Part shown: one piece after another, positions 55,626-64,000 of the stretch
Numbering within the stretch: the stretch's first letter is position 1
How the letters are laid out: each line of letters starts with the position of its first letter
Source: Durusdinium trenchii
Taxonomy: Eukaryota > Sar > Dinophyceae > Suessiales > Symbiodiniaceae
Direction of reading: 5' to 3'
Assembly (NCBI GenBank): GCA_963970005.1
Contig: CAXAMN010021729.1
Location: 30,387-94,386, forward strand
DNA: 64,000 bases
Translations under genes and position numbers: made by a program
Notes under the pieces: generated by a model
What the model was told of the DNA's origin: nothing
Seen by the model: only the letters and a program-made list of their open reading frames with translations
Database searches by the model: none

Positions 55626-55798
55626 CTTTTGAGAATTCTTTGGCAAGTTGCCGGAGGTGCTTGTGAAGTACCTCAAGGCTTGGGGCAGGGTCTCCCGAGG
55701 CCATGCTCGGGCCGTCCCACGGGTCCCGTCCCACGTCCCGGCGGACCGTCCAGGCACCTTTTCGCCTGGACTCAGGGAGTCCGAAGAGTTTCACCGTG
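55626..55798 (-). CDS. Hypothetical minus-strand exon
   Basis: A 173 bp open segment from acceptor GCGGAG (before 55798) to donor AAAAG|GTGCAA (55626). Third positions are strongly G/C. It includes VKLFGLPESRRKGAWTVRRD and PSLEVLHKHLRQLAKEFSK, the latter a likely amphipathic helix. No family recognised. Confidence 0.45.
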
Positions 55799-55829
55799 CT
55801 CCGCGAGACCCCAAACAAATTAAGCAAAT

Positions 55830-55932
55830 ACCTAGCTACTAGTAGCGTCCGATCGCTCCTTTCGTAGCGATGCCAGAAGCCCCGTTCGTAGTGTAATGCC
55901 AGGAGCCTCCTTCGTAGCTTCTTGTTCCTACT
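55830..55932. repeat. CTAGTAG-type mosaic repeat, locus 6
   Basis: TAGCTACTAGTAGCG, GATCGCTCCTTTCGTAGCGA, TGCCAGAAGCCCCGTTCGTA and GTAGCTTCTTGTTCCTAC; closest in module content to locus 1 (11478-11592). Confidence 0.85.
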
Positions 55933-56511
55933 TGGTTCACCCTAAAACCTAAAACCTGTAGTGACCAGTTCACCTTTCTCTGGTTCACCATCCTACCGTC
56001 CCTACACCTGAACTGGTCCATTGGCAAAGTGTGATTCCTGAGAAGTTGACATCATATACTCGAAGAACCCATCATGGTTGCCTCTCAGTTGAAACACAAC
56101 AAACCCCAATCCATTGGCAGCTGGTTAAGAAACTCACATCGACAAAGGCGTTGGGGTGGAATCGAATTGCAAACTCAACTCACGGATCACAATGATTTTA
56201 GGGTAACATCACACGAGCAAATTTCGGGACCCTCTCGCCACCAACAAACAGGGGAGCAGGCAGCGGACCGCTGGTTGAACTTTCATGTGTTGGTTCAGTG
56301 CCATTCACCACACAATTATACATTGATCATCATCATTGATCATCGATGCTATATATCATTGAAGTATACAACATATTGGTCCAACCATAGATTGCCCAAC
56401 TGCATTGAGCATTCAACAAAGGTTGGCCCAACACACAAACACACACACACACACACTCCAGGTCCACCAAACTGAATGGCATGTGATGCAGATCAATCGA
56501 CTGCTCCCCAC

Positions 56512-56609
56512 TCCCCGGCTGCCAAGCCACGGAGGATTCGCCGTGACCAGGTCGAAGTTGGTGCCCAAGGTCTCACGAAACCGACCGCGCGAGCTGGCTA
56601 TCTCCACTT
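56512..56609 (-). CDS. SAM-dependent methyltransferase exon (NPPW motif)
   Basis: Bounded by acceptor GGGAAG (before 56609) and GT donor (56511-56510), with G/C-rich third positions. It reads VEIASSRGRF then TNFDLVTANPPWLGS. The D-x-V-x-x-NPPW/Y block is motif IV of N6-adenine, HemK/PrmC and related class I methyltransferases, where the Asn-Pro-Pro-aromatic loop holds the nitrogen acceptor. The SAM-binding motif I should be in an upstream exon (above 56609) but was not found, so the subfamily and substrate are open. Confidence 0.5.
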
Positions 56610-58097
56610 CTTCCCCGGAAAAAAGCATCGGCAGATATAGGCCCCATCATCTAAGCCAAGCAGAATCATCTATTTGAGCAATGTTCAGTTATATTCAGTT
56701 CTTGCAAGTTGACTACCTCAATGTTTTGTGTTTGGACCTCAGAGTCTTCACTGTTGGCTTGCTGCACTCGCTGTGCACAGTGGGACCCTTGGCAGGTTGG
56801 GAACCTGCGTGCCCCGCTAGCCACCAACATTCTGTGTAGCGCAGGCTGATAGTACAAGGTGTGGTCAAGTTTGAAGCCCAAATACTTGGCATTGTAAAAC
56901 AAACTTGAGAAATCTTGAGAACACCTCTATCACACTGAGCTGCGCGGCTCCCGGCTTCAAGTCTATGGCATTTTAATCACTGATCTTGGGCATTGCGCTG
57001 TTTTGGTATTTCCTCGAACCAGGCTTTGCTGTGTAGCCTCTGATCTACAAACAACAAACCACTTCATCTACGCCCTTCACTCCAGACCCAACCCAAGCAG
57101 CACCTAGTTAACCCTCCTACACTGGTTCCCCGCATCATTCGCGTTTTCCTTCAATTGTGGGGGAAGCACAAACTGGTAATCCCCATTCTTGTAGACCGAG
57201 GTCTACCCAGTCGGGAACCGTAGGATGTCATGAGAACATGTCAGGATGTCTCTGAGGATAAACCTGGGAACCCACCGCCTGCAGTGTGGATGGGTCCCGC
57301 AGATCACCATGCCTCAGTGAATGGGAGGCTCCGGCGAATGGGAGGAGCACCAAACACCTTCTGCAACATCATCATTCATGGGTTTGGCACACCTGGCATA
57401 CCTTTTACCATGTGAAGGTAAAACTGGAATTGTAGGAGTCGTGTGCTGGACACAAAGGATCCACTTTCACAAGACCATTTCACCGTCCCGAACACCAAAC
57501 TGATGGTCGCCAGCATCACCGAAACGCTGGCCTCAAATCCACGGCTTTGACCTGCAGGATTGGTCTGATCTCTGATGCGCAGCTGCTGTGCAGATTCTGA
57601 TGCTCAAATAACATAGTATCTCTCAGCAAAACATCCAACAACAGCAGCTGAAAAATGGTATGGAAAACGATAAGGAACATACAAACACCGTCTTTCAACC
57701 CACCAACCATGTTGTCGCACACCACGGATGACGCACTCCTGCGTTTTATCCGAGATTCAAACACGGCAAACAGCATTAGCTTCGGCCCTGTTGGTTGTTC
57801 CACATTGACCGACTTGGTCAAACTTAGGAACCAAACATCCGAAGCCAACTTACAGGAATCCATAGGAGAAACATGAAGAAACGAACAAAAAACCAGAGAT
57901 TGGAGATCGTTATGCCAGCATGCCTCTTTCAGCACCGGCTGTTTCTCAATGGCTTTCGGTTCCGAAGGTGTGTGGTCGCAAGGCTGAAACTTAGAGGAAT
58001 TGCTGAAAGGGCACCACACCCAAACCATCCCAAACTTTCCAACCGACATTTCCCATTCCCCGTGTTCTGCCGCCAGGCTGCTCACACCCTAACCTGC

Positions 58098-58162
58098 CTG
58101 CAAGGCCTCCAGCGTCTGCCGGCAGAGCTGAACGCTCACCTCCTGGGCCTGCGTGGGAGGCC
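58098..58162 (-). CDS. Hypothetical minus-strand exon
   Basis: Acceptor TTCTACAG before 58162 and a GC donor (CTTGCAG|GCAGG) after 58098 enclose 65 bp. Nearly every third position is G or C in the frame reading PPTQAQEVSVQLCRQTLEAL. A pyrimidine-rich tract precedes the acceptor. No family recognised. The longer frames nearby (57516-58085 and 57991-58338) have poorer codon composition. Confidence 0.4.
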
Positions 58163-60808
58163 CTGTAGAAATCACACACATCATTGGGGTGATAGAAAAC
58201 ATCCTTCCCCAAGAGGATTTCTTTGTATTTCTCTGGGATGCGTACCGGCGTACCAGCAAAAATCATCAACAATTCATGTTTCTTCCTATTTGGTCTGTTC
58301 TTTCCCCCAATCCCTTTCCACGTCGATCGCGATATCAAGGTCTGGCTCAGGAAACCGCAGACGTCGCCAGACGTCGCAGAATGTCGCCAAGGCTCTGCAT
58401 GGTTAACTGCAATCCACTTTTAAGAAGGATATCTGGGGATCGAACTCAAACACAGTTGCTGGTTCCGCCCATGGAGATGCCATCGTCGTTTTCGATGGAA
58501 CGTGGTCACTCAACCAATGGGCCAAACATGGAGACTGAGGTTCCATTCCGAAGCTAAAGTGTTGTGACATTGCCCTGGCTTTTTCTTCTTGTAATGACCC
58601 TGGCACCCTCATTTGCATGCTAGGTTGCTCACTAAAATTATACCAAAAAAAGTGGTGACCATGAACTATGCTGTAACTCCCCCCTCTCATGCCACCCTGC
58701 GGGCTCATGGCCACCTCTCAGCCATTTGGGCTTACGGCCACTCTACTCTACGGGTAAACTGAGGGCCTCCAGCATGGTGCACTTGGCCCCTCGAGGCTGT
58801 TGTGCAAGCCAGGCCAGGCCTAGGAGGGCCGGCCGGCTGGCCGTTGGGTTGGAACAGGGACGAGTCTTTTTCCTCTCACGGATGGCGTTTTTGTGCTTCA
58901 ATTATATATCGGAAGGAATCATATAGTTAGGCTTACAAAAATGCTTAATACGTTATCTTAAAGTCATTTTGAAGTTTTGGATCTTTTTAGGTGTTCAACC
59001 GCGTCCGAACGCTTTCTCTGGCATCACCACATCTAATCAGCCGTCTCCAAACAGAACTTGAAGGACTTCACTGACCCCAGAAAACATCCAAATCTTGAAA
59101 ACATACCTACTGCACATACTCAGCTCTTGTGAGTCTCCACATGAATTCTTGATACACCCTTGCTTGGAAATGGAAAGAACTACGAGGTGGCTGAAACCAA
59201 ATCACTTCAACCCTTTCATATTATGACTCTTCCATTCGGGTTTGGCTCCCGTTCTGTTTGACCCGCGTTTTGTTTACCTATATTTTTTCACACAGGCTGC
59301 GCAGGCTGGATCTCCGAAGACTTGGCGATTCTCTGGGCATCCCTGGCCGATACTGCCAATGCCCGAGCCCAAATCTAACCTCAGTAATGGACTGAATTGC
59401 CCTCCCTCCAACAATCATGGAAGTGGATGGCATGGCCGCCGGTTGGTGGGAAGACAAGCAGGGTGTTGTCCACGTCCATGTTGGTTGGGGGGAGGGGATG
59501 AATTACTCTCCCTCTCACTAACAAAGGAACTTCCAACCCCGATGGTGGGCTGCTATGTCAGAACACCATACCCTACTGCGAGACCCATGTTTTCCCCATT
59601 GTTACCTTATGTTACCTTTGCACTTCAAAACCCTGCAACTCTCACACTCCACAGGTGCCTACAAATCTAGACATGTAGAGGGAAGAAGAGGTCCTATGAT
59701 TGTGAGGTCTGAGGTGTTTTGGTGGACCTAAAGAAATGAAGAAAGGATAGTTAACACCTATCAGAAGAAGCTACAAACTCGGAAATGCTTTTTTCTACCC
59801 CAACCCTTCGGTGACCTTGCAGCTTGTGCAGCAAATCTCTCCAATCATCTCTGTCATGCGCAAAAAGCGACTTGGGGGGGGACTTCGGAGATATATTGGA
59901 GTTGTCCGAGTCTGGCTTGTCAGAGTTTGTGCACAACCCTCTTTCAAGTTCCCACCTTCGCAAGCGCACAGACCTAAGTGCCCGAGCAAGCGCTGCGCCT
60001 TTGGGTCTGCTTGCCAGGCCAAGTAAGCACAAAGGATGTCGTCCGCGCAGTATCTATATCCCTGACATGCACCAAACACCAGGAACGAGAAGGTTTCAGT
60101 GTGTGTGGGTGTGTAAAATGTGTTCAAGCCGAAACAGTGGAAGCAAAGCATTGCAAGCAAATCAAAGAAAAGTATGTTGATTGATCACTTGTGGCTGATG
60201 TTGGAATGTACAAGCAGGTTCTTTTATTCGATCAAGTGCTTAGAGTGGTGAAGCAAAGCAGATTATCCAGCAGTTCATTCCAAAGGAGAGCTTAGGGAGT
60301 GCCCATGACCCAATATTATCCACTCACTTGGGGACTCATTAATCATTCTAGCCTTGCTCTGTACTGGGGACATTGCATCCCCGTGCAGCGGGTGTGTTCT
60401 CCAGGCAAAGAAAGTCCACATCATACACACCTGCCGTACTTGAAAGTACGTACTTAATCTTGACATCTGATATATAAAAAGCCCTATACATTTTGTATAA
60501 CCACTTGTAGCCTTATCTTTTTTTATTTTATCTTTATCGTTATACAACGAATCAGCCATGGTTTGCTAAAATGGGACCACTGCTTACATTTCTCCTAGGT
60601 TCTGTTTTTTTTAGACCATCATCTGTTGGCCATCTCATCTACTCTGGCTGGGCACGCTTCTTTCCAATTCTTTCCTGCGGAAAAAAAAACATACGTCCTC
60701 ATACGTCTGGCAAAATCTTGCAAACATCTTTTGGGACATTTTGAGACATGCCTTAAGTCTTAAGTGCCTCCTTCTACCCAGAGACCTGGGCACACCGCTT
60801 GCAACTCA

Positions 60809-60897
60809 CGGCTTCCCACCCGGGCACACCAGGCACACCGTGCCGCAAACCTCGCCTCCCGAAGCTGCGAAATGGACCAGCCGCGACCTGCCCGAGT
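60809..60897 (-). CDS. Hypothetical minus-strand exon
   Basis: A consensus donor (GGGAAGCC|GTGAGT) at 60809 and acceptor (GGCAG|GTCGCGG) at 60897 bound 89 bp with G/C-rich third positions in the frame reading SRLVHFAASGGEVCGTVCLV followed by CPGGKP. Small, Cys/Gly-rich, unrecognised. Confidence 0.4.
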
Positions 60898-62754
60898 GAG
60901 GCAGGTGGAGCTCGTGTGAAAAGCGGTCGATGTCAATGTGAATGAATACAATTGATCCAAAACGTCGTAAACAGCTGCGACCACAGGTTGCAGGTGGAGA
61001 CTTTTGGAGACCCTTTGAGGATCCCGGCAGAAACGACTCTTGGTCACCTCACAGTCCTTCACAGAACGAAGACGCGGAACCCGGTGGCGTGAAAGCGGTT
61101 TCCTCGTGCCCCTTGTCCCGACTTCCGACGTGAGCTTGAAGGGCTTTTGAGATGTCTTGAGGCGAGCATAAAGGAACGTCCCTTCTCAGTTTCACTCCAA
61201 AGGTCACGTATCAGCCAAAATGGAGAGGACATGTTCCTTTGACATGAAAAAAACGAAGGTAAAACAAGGAAGTCCCAAAACTCCGCAGGCAAGCATCCTG
61301 GGGCACGTTTCGCCATGTCCCCTGGCCACATGGCACATCGTCCAAGGTCTAAGGGCTCTCGGAATTGAGAGTGACCTGGCAAAGGCCCCCCAAGATCCCC
61401 TCCCAAGTCACCCTTCTCACATCTTTCCACCCGCCGACGGGCCATTTCTTCGTCTCTCGCCTTCTGGAAGCACCGAAAAAAAGATAAAAAAAGGTCCTGG
61501 TCTCCGGTGTCCCGTTCTGATCCCCATCCTTTTGAAGAACCAAATGCCCAGCGCGTGGTTCGGATGCCTGGCAGCGCAGCAAAGCCCAGGTCAGGCAGTT
61601 TCTTTAATGGGAGTGTGAGCAAATGGTTTCACAATACACCCCATGATGCACAGCAACCAGTTGCAGGACAACGTTGTTGAGACCAATCACATCAGTTGCT
61701 TGACATCCGTGTGTAGATGAAATTGATGAACAATCATTTTAGATCTTGCTGCAGGTGGTCCGTGCAAACAATGGTCCAGTGCTTGAACCACGATTAGTTA
61801 ATCCAGAAGAAAGGTTGTGTTTTTCATTGAAAACCAGTTCCTTCCTTGTGCAACGCATGTGTCTCAAGGAGACCTAATTGGGCACACTGGTCTCCGGCCC
61901 ACACCCATCTTGGGACATCACGCGCGCCGAGAAGAATCTTTGGTGCTTCTGATGCGTCCTGATCCATGCCCGAGGAAGAGATCGCTCGATCAACCCAAAA
62001 GACTCGAACATTTGCAAACTTGATGCACTTGGGTCATGACATCACCGTGTCTAATTCAAACAGGAAAATATACATATCTTAGCACATTTTCATTATTGTT
62101 CTATTGTATGCAGCTGGAGAGGGGCAGGTGCCTATAAACTGTTCCAGCAGGAAAAACACTATCTCAAAGCAGTTGTTGTTCTCTCGGTGCTTCTGGAAAC
62201 ACCGGTTCCAGAATATGTCTGAAAGGTGCGGGGGACAGGAAGACCATGATTGTCATAGGGCCTGTCATAGGGACAAGAACCCCACCGACCCACGCACATC
62301 TACATGTCTTGGGCACTCGCAGGTGAACAGGAGGGGGATAGGACCAACAAAATCAAAACAAGCTATGTGAAGCAGGGGGTAGAGACGCATCGAAAACTAC
62401 ACGCGCCAGGACATTGACAGGATGCTTGCAGCCGCTTGCAACACAAAATCAAAAAGACTTAGGCGAGTGCGTGCAATATTTTGTGTGAGCGATGGGTGCC
62501 TGGGTGACCTTTAGATAATCTGTCGTGGTAGGCCCAGCGATTGGCAAAACTAGTGCAGGTTTCGTGGCGCTGGAGGAGGATTGGGGCCAGGGTGCAGCAC
62601 CTCCCCATACCTCCCCCCCAGAGCGAACCAACCATCAAAAGGCATTAGAACTCAAAAGGTACCACAAAATGGATCACCATCGAAAACTACACACCCGATT
62701 GCCTCATCAATGAAGGGCACTCAAAAAGTGACGCAAGGACCAACGCAACCCGAG

Positions 62755-62845
62755 GCCAGCGGACCAGGACAAGGACCAGGAAAGGGACCGGGGGACCAAA
62801 TGACTAGACCAAAGGGCCAAAGGACCAGGGGAGGACCAGGGGGCC
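62755..62845. repeat. GGACCAGG-type purine-rich repeat
   Basis: About ten imperfect copies of an 8-10 bp motif (GGACCAGG, AGGGACCGGGGGACC, AAAGGGCCAAAGGACC) on plus; G-rich on one strand and open as a Gly/Pro-rich low-complexity frame. Confidence 0.8.
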
Positions 62846-63675
62846 TACTCAGGTTTACTATTTTTGATCATGTTCTCTTTTTTTGATCCTGTTCTCTTTT
62901 CTTTCGATCTAGATGCCAACACAGATATATACAGTATATACATGATTGCATGTGATCCGGCGAGGTCATGAGTCTTGAGACTCTTGACCCGTCTTGGGCT
63001 GACAATACCCGACATACATGAACTTGAAACATGTGAGCTGGTCAAACTGTAACGCTGCAAACAACAGAAAGGAACCTCAGAAACCTCCTCCTCTCCCAAT
63101 GCTGAACCAGGACTGATAGACCCGGATAGACCCGAAGGCTAGAAGGATCTAGAAGGCGAACACATGCGAGAAACAAATACTGTCCTGTGGGTCAGTTACG
63201 TTAAAGCATGCCAAGATCCAATCGCACCAGTCAATGTTCTGATTTGGTCGAACTAATCGCAATGAAAAACACTCAACTGACAGAAACGCATGAACATCGG
63301 CGTGCATGCATTCACAAACAATCACGAAAAAGAACAAAGAAACGCGACTGGACGACCAAACTTTGCATTCAAAAGGTGGACAAAGTGCAAAGTGATCTGT
63401 TGTTTACTCCTCTGCCACACAGCTGCAATGGCAGAACCACAGGCAACCACGCAAGGCAGGGTGGAATGAGCCTTGGGAGTGCTTAGCTGAAGTCAGTGCA
63501 TTGCATGGGCTCAACATCGGTTTAAATATATATATATATACATACACATCAACATATGCCCTTACGGTTTCCCCGAATTAGTGTTTCAAGTCAGATGTTG
63601 CGGAGAGGGTTGGCGTGGTCTGTCTGCCTTCCTCACGTCATCCCAGTCTTTCACCCGTTCTCCATTCATCCTCAG

Positions 63676-63830
63676 GCTTGGACCGGCCCAGGAGCACGCC
63701 TTGGCGCGGCGCAGGCCGACGGCACCACTGGTCCGACAAAGACAGGACCCATCGTCTGGACCGTTCCCGCCCCCCGACCTCTACCAAGAATCACTACGAC
63801 TGGTCCAACATGACCATTGCTGGCTTAGCG
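63676..63830 (+). CDS. Hypothetical plus-strand exon
   Basis: After an acceptor-like CCTCAG the frame beginning SGLDRPRSTPWRG and containing KNHYDWSNMTIAGLA has mostly C/G third positions. Two other frames are open here, so strand and frame are uncertain. No family recognised. Confidence 0.25.
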
Positions 63831-64000
63831 ACCCGCAACATCTCCCACAACCCTGTTTTTCCGTGCACCAAGCCTCTGGGATGTACGCCATGTGCACGAG
63901 GGCCATCCTAGCCCGCCCCAAAGCAACCGGGACTTTTGCGAGCTACCCAACTGATATGCTTGGCAAAAAACAAGAATGGCAATATACTCGTGCGAACAAT

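Larger units (their letters stand above)
56610..64000. other. Mostly unassigned right flank
   Basis: Apart from the exon-like islands at 58098-58162, 60809-60897 and about 63676-63830 and the repeat at 62755-62845, no gene was recognised. TA runs lie near 62940 and at 63527-63541. Long frames at 57516-58085 and 61059-61622 (minus) have no domain and unremarkable codon composition. Confidence 0.4.

Noticed and set aside
57516..58085. Minus-strand 189-codon frame
   Set aside because: No domain, unremarkable third-position composition, and no splice-bounded core.
61059..61622. Minus-strand 187-codon frame
   Set aside because: No recognisable domain; overlapping frames on both strands are equally open.
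1..64000. tRNA, rRNA or spliced-leader RNA genes
   Set aside because: No cloverleaf with a GTTCRANNC T-loop, no rRNA core motif and no full spliced-leader sequence was found by eye; a covariance-model search would be needed to exclude them firmly.

Overview
The window looks like nuclear DNA of a dinoflagellate, most plausibly Symbiodiniaceae or a close relative. The reasons are: genes cut into many very small exons (12 to about 170 bp), a mix of GT and GC splice donors with AG acceptors usually followed by G, recognisable multi-exon genes nearly all on one strand (minus), abundant degenerate tandem repeats, and a giant Ty1/copia element of the type common in these genomes. No organellar, bacterial, tRNA or rRNA gene was recognised. 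Exons were joined by eye from splice signals, reading phase and protein-family similarity; none has transcript support here.

Layout. 1-1640: two tandem satellites (13 bp and 73 bp units) and a degenerate flank. 1641-3423: a sharply AT-rich island. 3424-9640: a tandem segmental duplication in which each copy carries a complete four-exon minus-strand gene for a small PrcB C-terminal-domain-like protein. 9641-16643: mostly unassigned sequence with a 30 bp x3 repeat, a mosaic CTAGTAG-type repeat and a few exon-like islands. 16649-28712: an apparently intact 12,064 bp copia retrotransposon on the minus strand, bounded by identical 147 bp LTRs and a 5 bp target duplication. 32249-33133: an intronless FAM151/menorin-like gene. 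36956-44223: a pepsin-family (A1) aspartic protease gene with at least ten recognised small exons. 48740-50695: a dynactin subunit 5 (DCTN5/p25-like) gene in small exons. 54255-64000: isolated exon-like islands, one with an NPPW methyltransferase motif, among repeats.

The retrotransposon is the most remarkable object. Its pol ORF is 2,974 codons, and more than half of it (from about residue 1410) lies beyond RNase H. That extension appears to carry, in order, a cytosine-methyltransferase-like region, an SGNH-hydrolase-like region, a Tpt1/KptA (RNA 2'-phosphotransferase)-like region with one key His replaced, a CxxC zinc ribbon and an aromatic-rich tail. Gag carries two CCCH zinc fingers. Gag-Pro and Pol are in different frames, overlapping by 200 nt. 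Identical LTRs and open frames suggest recent insertion, so this accessory module may still be selected.
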